Shown here: one piece after another, positions 17,887 through 26,666 of the stretch
Layout: every line of letters starts with the position of its first letter
Numbering within the stretch: the stretch's first letter is position 1
Notes under the pieces: model-generated
Seen by the model: only the letters and a program-made list of their open reading frames with translations
The model's database searches: none
What the model was told of the DNA's origin: nothing
Translations under genes and position numbers: made by a program
Assembly: GCA_965222645.1 (NCBI GenBank)
Contig: OZ244968.1
Location: 3,472,001-3,536,000 of the forward strand
Reading direction: 5' to 3'
Length of the DNA stretch: 64,000 nt
Origin: JABDMH01 sp965222645
GTDB lineage: Bacteria; Bacteroidota; Bacteroidia; Chitinophagales; Saprospiraceae

Positions 17887-19971
17887 CTAATTGCTCAGCT
17901 CTTTCACTAGTCTATCTGCCTTATAAATATATTTTAAAGCTGCATAAATGCCTCCTGCATGAACGGAGACTGTTCGGTTATATTCTTCATCAAAAATGAA
18001 ATTTCCAGGCAGGGATTCTATATTACCATCGAAGATTAAGCCCACTGCTTCCTTATCTTTATTGATCAAAGGGCTGCCGGAGTTTCCACCGATAATGTCA
18101 TTCGTTGACACCATATTTACAGGAGACTTCAACAGTTCTAATGGTGGATTCTTCCATTTTTTGGGCAAGTCCCAGGGTTCTTTTTGCTCGTGAGAATAAT
18201 GCCGGTCATAGAGCCCAAAAAAAGTAGTTTTGTATGGAGCAATTGTTCCATTATAGTCATACTTTTTGACTACTCCATCTGAGATCCGCAGAGTAAATGT
18301 GGCATCCGGAGGTATTGCATCCCCTAAAACATGTGTTATTTCTTTGACAATTTTCTCTTCCAGTTCATTGCGGGTGGAGGCACTGGACTTAAAAGCATGA
18401 TCGGCCTCCTGATAGGCTGTAATCAGTGTGCGTGATGCTTCTATCAGGGGATCCCTGGACTTCAAAATCTTTTTATTCTTCTTGAAGAGTTTGGCCAGCT
18501 TTTTAGCGTGAAAAAGATGGGAATTATCAAATAAGTCGTTGACAAATTTTATCGGTTCTTTTTCCCCTAACATTTTTGAGATAATGTCGTTGCCCGTGGG
18601 GACAAACTTCTTTAGCTCCTTTATAAGAGCAACGAACAGTTTCTTTTCCTTCGGTGTGTTTAGTCCGCTGGCAAGTTCTTGGATCGACTCTTTTTTAGAC
18701 TGGATTTCTTCTTCCGGTCCTTGGTTTTTAATTAGGGTTTCCAGCTTGCTGAGCTCATGAAGCAGGGTAAGGGTACCTCCTCTGGAAAGTGATGGCCCCA
18801 GGTTATTTGCTGCCCAAGCATAAGGTTTAAGTTTATCGTAGTGATCGGATAATTGGTTCCAATATTTGCCATTGTTGACCTTGGACCGGATGAACGTTTC
18901 CATAGATTTTTTTCTGCCAAACAATTCAGCATTTTTCAATCCATTGAGTATGCCGCCGATGGCCTTTTGTCCATTAGCCAGATTTGTAATACTGCCCAGT
19001 AATTCCTGTGCTTCCCTTTTCTTTTCCTCATCTTCCTTAATCTTTTTATATTCTTCTGAGAGTAGATCTATTCGATTTGTCAAAAATTCTAGAAAATGGT
19101 TATAACGGTAATCTCGATCGTACTCTAATTGTGCTATCGTACGGTAACGTTCTGTACTCCCCGGATTACCCACGACAAAAACAGGTTCACCTTCTTTGGC
19201 ACCATCCGGATTAAATTTTAAGTAATTCTGTGAGGAATTAATGGGCCTTCCATTTTCATCATAGGCTCTCCAAAATGTGAAGTCCAAATTATATCTAGGA
19301 TAAGTAAAATTGTCTGGATCGCCCCCATAAAACCCGATACTGTTTTCAGGAATACAAACCAAGCGGATATCATCGTATCGTTGATAGCCGTATACAGAGT
19401 ATTTTACTCCACTATATAAGCTCACAATTTGCAATCTTAAACCCTCCCACCCCGCTGTCGAGGCATATTTTTTTTCTACTTCTGCAAAAGCATTCTCCTT
19501 CCTTTCATCCGAATTTTCACCTTCCACGGTGTCAAGAGAGGCTAACACCTCTTCTGTGATGTCCCTGGCCATGACCATCTGTTCTACATATAGACCATCC
19601 ACTTTTCTCTCATCCCCCATTGTTTGAGCATAGTATCCATCGACATCGAAATTTTCTCCTTCTTGCTGGACCTTAATAGCATCTCTGCGGGAGCAGTGAT
19701 GGTTTGTCATGATTAAGCCTTCGGGCGAAACAAAAGATGCAGAACACCAGGAGGCAAAACGCAGAGATGATTTTCTGACATCATCAAACCATCTCTCATC
19801 CGCTGAAAAATCGTAAGCCTCCTTAAACCATTCTGTTGGAGGATCTTCAAAAGTCCACATCCTGCCATAGTCAAAGGGACTTGGTTTATCGTCCTGAGCT
19901 GGTAATGTAAATCCCGCCAGTAATACGGCAGTGAGGACTATTATAAGCTTATAGTTTAATTGAATTTTCAT
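17887..19971 (-). CDS. S46 family dipeptidyl-peptidase, DPP7-type
   Basis: 694 residues with signal peptide MKIQLNYKLIIVLTAVLLAG and FTLPAQ. S46 exopeptidases of the periplasm release dipeptides from oligopeptides. The chymotrypsin-like half holds the catalytic His in SPEGLIMTNHHCSRRDAI near residue 90 and the Ser in GGNSGSPL near 631; an N-terminal GRMWTFEDPPTEWF block is also typical. Eighteen residues after the Ser is Gly (FDGN, about 649), the position that is Gly in DPP7 (hydrophobic P1) and Arg in DPP11 (acidic P1), so a DPP7-like preference is inferred. A helical cap fills the middle (residues about 280-550). An ACCACA-A-TGTGGT palindrome lies 25 bases upstream. Confidence 0.93.
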   Translation of the reverse strand: MKIQLNYKLIIVLTAVLLAGFTLPAQDDKPSPFDYGRMWTFEDPPTEWFKEAYDFSADERWFDDVRKSSLRFASWCSASFVSPEGLIMTNHHCSRRDAIKVQQEGENFDVDGYYAQTMGDERKVDGLYVEQMVMARDITEEVLASLDTVEGENSDERKENAFAEVEKKYASTAGWEGLRLQIVSLYSGVKYSVYGYQRYDDIRLVCIPENSIGFYGGDPDNFTYPRYNLDFTFWRAYDENGRPINSSQNYLKFNPDGAKEGEPVFVVGNPGSTERYRTIAQLEYDRDYRYNHFLEFLTNRIDLLSEEYKKIKEDEEKKREAQELLGSITNLANGQKAIGGILNGLKNAELFGRKKSMETFIRSKVNNGKYWNQLSDHYDKLKPYAWAANNLGPSLSRGGTLTLLHELSKLETLIKNQGPEEEIQSKKESIQELASGLNTPKEKKLFVALIKELKKFVPTGNDIISKMLGEKEPIKFVNDLFDNSHLFHAKKLAKLFKKNKKILKSRDPLIEASRTLITAYQEADHAFKSSASTRNELEEKIVKEITHVLGDAIPPDATFTLRISDGVVKKYDYNGTIAPYKTTFFGLYDRHYSHEQKEPWDLPKKWKNPPLELLKSPVNMVSTNDIIGGNSGSPLINKDKEAVGLIFDGNIESLPGNFIFDEEYNRTVSVHAGGIYAALKYIYKADRLVKELSN

Positions 19972-19995
19972 TGGAATGATATTTTATTAGTAAAA

Positions 19996-20008
19996 ACCAC
20001 AATGTGGT
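19996..20008. promoter_or_regulatory. 13-base palindrome upstream of the S46 peptidase
   Basis: ACCACA and TGTGGT flank a single central base. The element ends 25 bases upstream of the S46 start codon and could be an operator in its leader; no regulator is assigned. Confidence 0.3.
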
Positions 20009-20069
20009 CAAATGATTCAGACCTGAAAGCACATTTAGTGCAGTAGAGTCTATTGAAGTAATTCGTAAT

Positions 20070-20110
20070 CTCAAAAGTAAATAGTGGATGATCAATAAAG
20101 TACTTTTGAG
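20070..20110. repeat. 10-base inverted repeat between yifB and the S46 gene
   Basis: CTCAAAAGTA at 20070-20079 and TACTTTTGAG at 20101-20110 are perfect inverted copies with a 21-base spacer, just after the yifB stop. In RNA this would form a stable hairpin on the yifB transcript, but no T-tract follows on the minus strand, so it may be an mRNA-end stabiliser rather than a classical terminator. Confidence 0.5.
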
Positions 20111-20124
20111 CCTGAAATATTGTG

Positions 20125-21684
20125 TCACCCCGCCCAGCTCTCCCGGTCCAGGTTGCGCAATTGAATGGCTTCTGCCAAATGCTCGATCTTGATATCATCA
20201 CTTCCACTTAGATCTGCTGACGTCCGAGCAACCTTTAAAATCCGATCATATGCTCTGGCAGATAGTTGTAGTTTTTCCATCGCTGTTTTTAGCAATGTAC
20301 GGCCTGCCTGATTAATCACACAAATTTCATGGACCATTTTGCTGGTCATTTGAGCATTTGTATAAATACCCTCAGAGTGCTGAAATCTCTCTTGCTGCTG
20401 TGTTCTGGCGTCAATTACCCTTTGTATGATGTCTGTACTTGTCTCTTGCGAAGACTGCACATTGGAGAGTTCGTCATAAGATACTGGTGTGACCTCAACA
20501 TGGAGATCTATTCGATCCAGTAACGGACCGGAGATCTTGTTTAAATAACGAGTAATTACACCTGGTGCACACACACAATCCTTTTCGGGGTGATTGTAAT
20601 AGCCACATGGACAAGGATTCATCGAAGCAATGAGAATAAAACTGGAAGGGTAATCTACAGAAATCTTGGCTCGACTTATCGTGACTTTACGTTGCTCCAG
20701 GGGTTGGCGCATTACCTCTAGAACAGTGCGTTTGAATTCGGGCAGCTCATCCATAAATAGCACCCCATTGTGTGCTAAAGAGATCTCTCCGGGACTGGGA
20801 TTTGATCCGCCTCCTACCAGGGCAACGTCGCTGATGGTGTGGTGAGGGGACCGAAATGGACGGATTGTGAGGAGACCGGCATCAGCCGGCAAATGACCCG
20901 CAACCGAGTGGATTTTGGTCGTCTCCAGTGCCTCTCTGAGGTTCATTGGTGGCAGAATTGTGGGTAGTCTTCGTGCTAACATGGTCTTACCCGCACCTGG
21001 AGGACCGATGAGAATCACATTGTGCCCCCCAGCTGCCGAAAGTGTAAGTGCGCGTTTGATATTTTCCTGTCCCTTGACATCGGCAAAGTCGATGTCGTAT
21101 TTGTTATTTGCATCTTCGAAAATCTCCCGGGTATTGAGATCTATAGGCTCAAGGGTTGATTTACGCTCAAAGAAGTCTATGGCCTCCACAAGGTTAGAAA
21201 TACCATAGACCTCCAGCTCATTGACGATCGCAGCTTCACGCGCATTTTGTTTGGGTAAAATAAGACCCTTGAATTTTTCCTTGCGTGCCTGAATCGCGAT
21301 GGGTAGTGCTCCTTTTATGGGTCTGAGATCACCATCCAGGGCGAGCTCTCCCATAATCATATACCGGTGCAATTCCTCACCGTTGATCTGATTGTCACTC
21401 GCTAAAACACCTAGGGCAATCGGAAGGTCATAGGCAGACCCCTCCTTTCGGATATCGGCGGGAGCAAGATTGACAATAAGTCGCTTGCGCGGCATCTTGC
21501 AGCCGATATTTTTGATTGCAGCAGCGATACGTTGAAACCCCTCCTTAACAGCACTGTCGGGCAGGCCAACCATATTGTAGAAACTAGTGCTGTCAGTGGG
21601 CACAGCTCCACCCGTATTTACTTCTACAGTTATTGTTCTGGCATCTACACCCTGTACCGTACTGGCATATGTTTTGGCGAGCAT
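20125..21684 (-). CDS. YifB/ComM-type AAA+ ATPase (Mg-chelatase-like)
   Basis: 519 residues with the three-part ComM layout: an N-terminal ChlI-like S5-fold domain (MLAKTYASTVQGVDARTITV, MVGLPDSAVKEGFQRI), a AAA+ domain with Walker A GPPGAGKTMLARRLP near 220 and Walker B region GVLFMDELPEF, and the C-terminal Mg-chelatase domain with MNPCPCGYYNHPEKDC and SARAYDRILKVARTSADL. ComM is a branch-migration helicase used in natural transformation in other phyla; that role is inferred here. comF is also in this window, which would be consistent with DNA uptake. Confidence 0.93.
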   Translation of the reverse strand: MLAKTYASTVQGVDARTITVEVNTGGAVPTDSTSFYNMVGLPDSAVKEGFQRIAAAIKNIGCKMPRKRLIVNLAPADIRKEGSAYDLPIALGVLASDNQINGEELHRYMIMGELALDGDLRPIKGALPIAIQARKEKFKGLILPKQNAREAAIVNELEVYGISNLVEAIDFFERKSTLEPIDLNTREIFEDANNKYDIDFADVKGQENIKRALTLSAAGGHNVILIGPPGAGKTMLARRLPTILPPMNLREALETTKIHSVAGHLPADAGLLTIRPFRSPHHTISDVALVGGGSNPSPGEISLAHNGVLFMDELPEFKRTVLEVMRQPLEQRKVTISRAKISVDYPSSFILIASMNPCPCGYYNHPEKDCVCAPGVITRYLNKISGPLLDRIDLHVEVTPVSYDELSNVQSSQETSTDIIQRVIDARTQQQERFQHSEGIYTNAQMTSKMVHEICVINQAGRTLLKTAMEKLQLSARAYDRILKVARTSADLSGSDDIKIEHLAEAIQLRNLDRESWAG

Positions 21685-21778
21685 ATCACAAACGATTTCG
21701 TGGAAGGATAGGCACTAAATATAGTCTTTTTGGGTGGTCATTCTTACTTGGTCCGTCATTCAAAATAGTTGGATCAAT

Positions 21779-22690
21779 CTATCTGCCATCATCAGCTTCA
21801 TCTTCTTCCGATAGACTGGTATATATGATATCCAGGATACGGTCAGAAGATATGAAGCCCGATCCAAACTCCTCGTCAGTTTCTTTTCCGGGGTTAAGTG
21901 CCTTGATGTCTTCGAGTGTCTTACCCTGTCTGATAAGAGCCCTAACTTTGTCTCGCAGATTCAATAATACGTCGCGATAGTTACGCAATTCATCTTTATT
22001 GCTCAATGCACCGTGACCAGGAATGATCTTAGTATCAGGCCCGGTCACAAACAGGGCGGTATTGGCCGCTGCGATGATACCGTCGATTGTTCCACCGGAT
22101 GACAGGTCGATAAAAGGATAGCGGCCTTTAAAGTATGTGTCGCCCATATGCATTACATCAGATTGTGGAAAATAGACCAGCACATCCCCATCCGTGTGAG
22201 CATTATCTACATGGATCAGCATAATATCTTCTCCATTGCACTGGATTGTCATCTGCTCCCTGAAAGTGACCGCTGGCCGGGCCAGTTCGGGAGAAGGTGG
22301 AATTTCTCTGCTGAAAGCCCGCATGAGCTGGGTTTTGCTCATTCTTTTTTTCACATTTTCATGAGCAAAGATCATCGCTCCCGATTCTGCAAAATTCTCA
22401 TTTCCACCCACATGGTCCCCATGCCAGTGCGTATTGACCAGCATCCTGATCGGCTGGTCAGTCAGAGCTGAAATGGCTTTTTTGATTTTATCACTCAGAG
22501 GTGCATATTGGCTGTCTATCATCAAGGCGCCATCTTCTCCAATTGATACTCCAATATTACCCCCCGACCCCTCAAGCATATAGATGTGGTCAGTAACCTT
22601 AGTCGTTTGTATCACCACATCATCAAAATTCTGCTGGGCTGTGAGGGCCACTGTTGAAAACATAGCGCAATGGAGTAAAAAATGTTTCAT
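21779..22690 (-). CDS. Exported metallo-beta-lactamase-fold hydrolase
   Basis: 303 residues with signal peptide MKHFLLHCAMFSTVALTAQQ. The zinc motif HxHxDH reads NTHWHGDHVGGN near residue 115, with DNAHTDGDVLVYFP (second His and Asp cluster) near 180 and PGHG near 240. It resembles periplasmic MBL proteins of the quinoprotein-relay or SoxH kind; whether it hydrolyses beta-lactams is unknown and not implied by the motif alone. It is on the same strand as hemA and yifB with gaps of 77 and 94 bases. Confidence 0.88.
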   Translation of the reverse strand: MKHFLLHCAMFSTVALTAQQNFDDVVIQTTKVTDHIYMLEGSGGNIGVSIGEDGALMIDSQYAPLSDKIKKAISALTDQPIRMLVNTHWHGDHVGGNENFAESGAMIFAHENVKKRMSKTQLMRAFSREIPPSPELARPAVTFREQMTIQCNGEDIMLIHVDNAHTDGDVLVYFPQSDVMHMGDTYFKGRYPFIDLSSGGTIDGIIAAANTALFVTGPDTKIIPGHGALSNKDELRNYRDVLLNLRDKVRALIRQGKTLEDIKALNPGKETDEEFGSGFISSDRILDIIYTSLSEEDEADDGR

Positions 22691-22767
22691 TTTTGAATTG
22701 TTTGCAGTGACAATTTACTGAATATTTGATCGGAAGATGCAATCGGGCTTTTCATTCCACGAACCCA

Positions 22768-23970
22768 CTAAACTTGAGCGGATTCCTTTGCAACCTTCAT
22801 CGGTATGCTGATACATTTTTTTTCCATGTAATGCATCATTTGCAATACAAGCTCCAAGGTGTCCGGATCTAACTGAGACAATTCTTCTTTAAAAACTTCG
22901 GTGACAGCTTTTTTCCTTATTTTTTTTATCTCGTCTGGAATTTTTCTAAAAGCTACCTCTATTTGCCGTTGCCCAAGAATTTGCACAAATGACTCTACCG
23001 CCTCGGCGAGCAGAGGTTTGGTTTTTTCGATTTCCTTTTTTCTAGATTGCAAATTACTGTGCGCAAGGAGCTGCAAAGATGTCAGATTGATGATCTGGCA
23101 GGGATGTTTTTGGTACATTTCTGTATCGAGATCAGTAGGTAATCCCAGGTCGATCCACAGCCTGTCTTCGATTCTTCCTTTAGATATAGCATGAGCCAGG
23201 TCAAAAGTGATGATAGGTGTGGGTGAGGACGTACAAACGATCAGGCATTCGAAGTTTTCAATATTCGCTGCCTGAAGATTTTCGTACGGTTTATACCGCA
23301 GTTGATACTTGTTTGCCAGATTTCGAGAATTTTCATCCGTGCGATTGTATATGGTTATGTGCCTAAATTTCTTTTTCAACAGCAACTTTGCAACGGTTTC
23401 TATTGTTGCACCAGCACCTACCAAAATGATCGGATCTTCAGGAGCAATGTGATAATTGTCAAGGGCATTGACCGCAAGGGAGGCCACAGAAACAGACCTC
23501 GTGCTTATGGAAGTGTCGGTGTGAATTTTTTTAGCGACACGTATGGCGTGCAGGACCAGTAGCCTTATCGTATCACCGGTGAGACCAGCAGCAAACTGCC
23601 GGTCATAAGCAATTTTGATCTGCCCCATGATCTCTTGTTCCCCCACCACCATTGAGTGCACTGAAGAAGTGACCTCAAAAAAATAACGAATGGCTTCCCG
23701 ACCCCAAAAATGTCGAACCGGTGCAATGTCTTTGCTACCTGTGATCCGCTGGATGAGCTCTTTATTTACCTGTGCCCTCGTAGTAAAGAGAAACAGTCGT
23801 CTATTGCACGTGCTGAGATAGTATAGCTCTTGAAAGTCAGTTGTGTTTTTAAGCTGAGTAAGAAAGTCGAGTTCTTCTTCTTGATCCAAACAGCTTATGC
23901 CGTACGAAGGCACCTTGCCTAACTCAATTTCTTTGTATGAGACAGAAAGTATGTGGATTCTCGATAGCAT
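22768..23970 (-). CDS. hemA: Glutamyl-tRNA reductase
   Basis: First committed enzyme of C5-pathway tetrapyrrole synthesis; reduces Glu-tRNA to glutamate-1-semialdehyde with NADPH. The 400-residue protein contains the catalytic-Cys motif YYLSTCNRRLFL near 50, HSMVVGEQEIMGQIKIAYD near 97, a Rossmann segment ILVGAGATIETVAKLLLK near 175, and the dimerisation helix rich in Glu/Lys at the end. Length is slightly short of the usual 410-430. No other hem gene is adjacent. Confidence 0.93.
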   Translation of the reverse strand: MLSRIHILSVSYKEIELGKVPSYGISCLDQEEELDFLTQLKNTTDFQELYYLSTCNRRLFLFTTRAQVNKELIQRITGSKDIAPVRHFWGREAIRYFFEVTSSVHSMVVGEQEIMGQIKIAYDRQFAAGLTGDTIRLLVLHAIRVAKKIHTDTSISTRSVSVASLAVNALDNYHIAPEDPIILVGAGATIETVAKLLLKKKFRHITIYNRTDENSRNLANKYQLRYKPYENLQAANIENFECLIVCTSSPTPIITFDLAHAISKGRIEDRLWIDLGLPTDLDTEMYQKHPCQIINLTSLQLLAHSNLQSRKKEIEKTKPLLAEAVESFVQILGQRQIEVAFRKIPDEIKKIRKKAVTEVFKEELSQLDPDTLELVLQMMHYMEKKCISIPMKVAKESAQV

Positions 23971-24048
23971 AATGTCAAAGACGAAGATACTTCCTCTGCG
24001 ACATTATTGCTACCTCCCGGAATCAAAAGTCACAACTGTCTGGTGTCT

Positions 24049-25122
24049 TTATTCCACATCTTTCACCGAAAAGGCACTGAGCGCCTGATCCAGTCCGATC
24101 TTTTCCTTTCGATAGTCATCGATCACTGATTTCTTGGCCTCAATCTCGATCACTGCCGGCATGTCACAGCCCTCGCAAGAGGTGAGCGATATATGAAAGG
24201 TGATCGTCTCCGATGGCTCAATGCTCTTCAGCACATGACCGTAATCCAGAATGCTTTCCTTAAAAGCATCGACAAATTTAGGATACAAGTCTTCGACAAT
24301 TTTATTTCTTTCATCTGCACTGATATTCTTTTTACCAAGTGTGGGCAGACTATAATCGTTTTCATCGTGGACCATGCTCGAGTAGTATTTTAGATAATAG
24401 GTAACTCCGGCATTTTCAAAACGTTCGTACTTTGGAACACGGTTCATGTAGTAGGATTCGCTCAATTTTACATCCCAGATGCGTTGCAAAAGCGAGGCAA
24501 AAATGGATAAATCGGGCTCGTCCTTATATTCATCGGAAATATCTTTAACGACCATCTTGTCGTAAAGCTCTTCCCGAGTGATTTCATCGTCTTCAAAAAG
24601 ATTTAGATCAGATTTTGAAACCTCCACGCTTATTCCCTGATGCCCAAACTCGTTGGAATTCCATGCGATTACTCCACCATGACCGCTCACATCATATTTA
24701 GATCTTGCATCTGTTTTAATTTTTATATTATCGCTTGATTTTAGTTGGCGTATTACCGGGCCATAGTCTGCAAGAAATTCCTTAAGGCGCTCTTCGGAGT
24801 CCATCATATCGCTACCATAGAATGAAAAATTTCCGGACTTTTTCTTCATTTTCTCACCTTTTTCGGGATCATCCTCTGTAGCCAATTTCAAAGCACGTAA
24901 AGTAAATCCGTTGTTTGGCAGTCCTATTACTACACCATAATTACTCAGATATCTCGCTCTGATATCCTCACTTTTCGGAGTAAAACGATGATTCTTGTTC
25001 AGGAACGCACCCAATACATTTTCTATCACTTCAAGGTCTTTGTCCATTTTATTTTGATCGACCTGAGCGGTGCTAAAATGACAAGTAAGGCAGAACATTA
25101 TTAGTAAAATAAAGTATTTCAT
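24049..25122 (-). CDS. Exported protein of unknown function at the end of a sigma/anti-sigma operon
   Basis: 357 residues beginning MKYFILLIMFCLTCHFSTAQ, a signal peptide. No domain is recognised. The mature protein is soluble-looking and acidic, with a Cys pair in SCEGCDMPAVIEI near residue 320 and a repeated theme of predicted alpha-beta stretches (GHGGVIAWNSNEFGHQGI, KIKTDARSKYDVS). It begins 3 bases after the anti-sigma gene ends, which ties it to the stress-type regulatory unit. It may be the sensor target or an effector of that unit; neither is shown by the sequence. Confidence 0.75.
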   Translation of the reverse strand: MKYFILLIMFCLTCHFSTAQVDQNKMDKDLEVIENVLGAFLNKNHRFTPKSEDIRARYLSNYGVVIGLPNNGFTLRALKLATEDDPEKGEKMKKKSGNFSFYGSDMMDSEERLKEFLADYGPVIRQLKSSDNIKIKTDARSKYDVSGHGGVIAWNSNEFGHQGISVEVSKSDLNLFEDDEITREELYDKMVVKDISDEYKDEPDLSIFASLLQRIWDVKLSESYYMNRVPKYERFENAGVTYYLKYYSSMVHDENDYSLPTLGKKNISADERNKIVEDLYPKFVDAFKESILDYGHVLKSIEPSETITFHISLTSCEGCDMPAVIEIEAKKSVIDDYRKEKIGLDQALSAFSVKDVE

Positions 25123-25125
25123 GTT

Positions 25126-25878
25126 TTAATAATTTTTGTAAGGATTTGATACGAATTGCGCATAATCATCATCATTATTGAGCTGAAGTGACTGGGCAAA
25201 TCGCAATAGACCCTGATTGATTAAATCCAGATCCCGGCTACGCTGCTCATCGAGATATATCCGTAGATCTTCAGTTGCATTGTGTAGTTGAGACTGTTGC
25301 TCTTCCAATATTTTATTGACCATTTGGTTTTCCAAACCATTGTGATAATTATTAAGGGCCTGATTAATAAGGCGGGTAAGAAAAACCTTATCCACTGAAT
25401 TTTGTGAAACTTCAGTAGACTCAGGATTTTTATTTTGTGTCAAAGACGCAATAGAGGCAACTTGATTTTCTAAACCACTTAGTTTCTTCTCCAGGTGGAC
25501 AAACTCACTTTCCAATGCTTGAGGCAGTTGAGCTACATTTTCATTTTCATTTTCTATTGGAGATCCATAAGACAATGTCATTTCATTTCCCGATGTGGTG
25601 ATCCTCAAGTTGAGCAATCTGCCGGCGACCAATAGGATCAGGAGTGAGGCGGCAATTGCCCACCATCTGGACATACCTGTTTTGGGAGATTTATTGATCA
25701 CTAATTGTACAGGATCGGATGTTTGCGCATCATTTTTTTGTAAAAAATTCCGCACCATTTTTAATTCAGACAATTCCTTTTTTAACTCGGGTTCTTGCTC
25801 CAATCTTTCCTCAAAGCGGTGCTTCTCTTGTTCGTTCATTTCACCGTATAGATATTCTATAAGTAGTTCTTTATTCAT
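25126..25878 (-). CDS. Membrane anti-sigma factor (probable)
   Basis: 250 residues from the ATG at 25878, which overlaps the sigma-factor stop by 8 bases (ATGAATAA); an ATG 12 bases upstream is the alternative start. The cytoplasmic N-terminus MNKELLIEYLYGEMNEQEKH fits anti-sigma domains, without a Zn-binding H-x3-C-x2-C. One membrane helix is at about 76-92 (WWAIAASLLILLVAGRLL). The periplasmic part is Gln/Asn-rich and helical (LENQVASIASLTQ, DLRIYLDEQRSRDLDLI). Role inferred from topology and the overlap with the sigma gene. Confidence 0.8.
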   Translation of the reverse strand: MNKELLIEYLYGEMNEQEKHRFEERLEQEPELKKELSELKMVRNFLQKNDAQTSDPVQLVINKSPKTGMSRWWAIAASLLILLVAGRLLNLRITTSGNEMTLSYGSPIENENENVAQLPQALESEFVHLEKKLSGLENQVASIASLTQNKNPESTEVSQNSVDKVFLTRLINQALNNYHNGLENQMVNKILEEQQSQLHNATEDLRIYLDEQRSRDLDLINQGLLRFAQSLQLNNDDDYAQFVSNPYKNY

Positions 25879-26446
25879 AATAAATCTCATTATTCAAATT
25901 TTCACTGATCAGTATTTTCTTCATGGCATCAAGGCCATAATACATTCTTGATTTAATTGTGTTTTCTGATTCACCCAGGATCTCTGCTATTTCTCTGAAT
26001 TTCAAACCCTCATATTCCTTCATAATGATTACCTGACGCTGACTGGGTGGGATTCTCTGTAATAGTTTTTTTACGGCTGATATTCTTTCTTGTTGTTCAT
26101 ATTTTTTAGCTGGAGTATTTTCATCGACAAACTGCGGGATATCCTCTGGCGGTGACATTCTCAAGCGCGCTCGACTCCTACCTTCTGATCGACAATTGTT
26201 GCTGGCTATTTTGTATACCCATGCCTGCAGTTTAGCAGGTTCCTTTAATTGGTCTATTTTTTCAAATACCTGAATAAATGTTTTCTGCACAACCTCATTT
26301 GCAAAGTAATGATCATTGCTATAGCATAAAGCATAATTAAAAACCCGGTCCTTCCACTGATCCATCACCTGGGTAAAGGCAGATTCTTCTCCATTTCTCA
26401 TCCGCTTTACAAGGTCAATTGCTGCTGCGGAATTGTATTCAGTCAT
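25871..26446 (-). CDS. RNA polymerase sigma factor, ECF type
   Basis: 191 residues from the ATG at 26446 (a GTG at 26467 is an alternative). Region 2 is GEESAFTQVMDQWKDRVFNY, ALCYSNDHYFANEVVQKTFI and LQAWVYKIASNNCRSEGRSR; region 4 ends with the helix-turn-helix LKFREIAEILGESENTIKSR. Domain order and size are those of an ECF (RpoE-like) sigma factor. It is co-transcribed with an anti-sigma gene and an exported protein, the usual sigma/anti-sigma arrangement. Divergent from aspS. Confidence 0.93.
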   Translation of the reverse strand: MTEYNSAAAIDLVKRMRNGEESAFTQVMDQWKDRVFNYALCYSNDHYFANEVVQKTFIQVFEKIDQLKEPAKLQAWVYKIASNNCRSEGRSRARLRMSPPEDIPQFVDENTPAKKYEQQERISAVKKLLQRIPPSQRQVIIMKEYEGLKFREIAEILGESENTIKSRMYYGLDAMKKILISENLNNEIYYE

Positions 26447-26635
26447 CAAAGGTTGCTGTTTGGCCACGATTTCGTTCGAATCAATGACGCTAAACAGCTA
26501 GAAAAAGTTTTACCAAGCCATGATTTCGTTATTATAATGCACTCAGAGCACGCATCTCCTGAAGGGAAAATATTGATTTGAGCCAATAGTTTTTTCTGAG
26601 TCAGAGGCTCGATCCCGCAAAAGGGGATAAACTCG

Positions 26636-26643
26636 TATTTTTG
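26636..26643 (+). promoter_or_regulatory. Candidate -7 promoter box for aspS
   Basis: TATTTTTG matches TAnnTTTG, 23 bases before the aspS start, in the 220-base region between aspS and the divergent sigma gene. Confidence 0.4.
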
Positions 26644-26666
26644 GGCCCATTTTAAACAATTCAACC

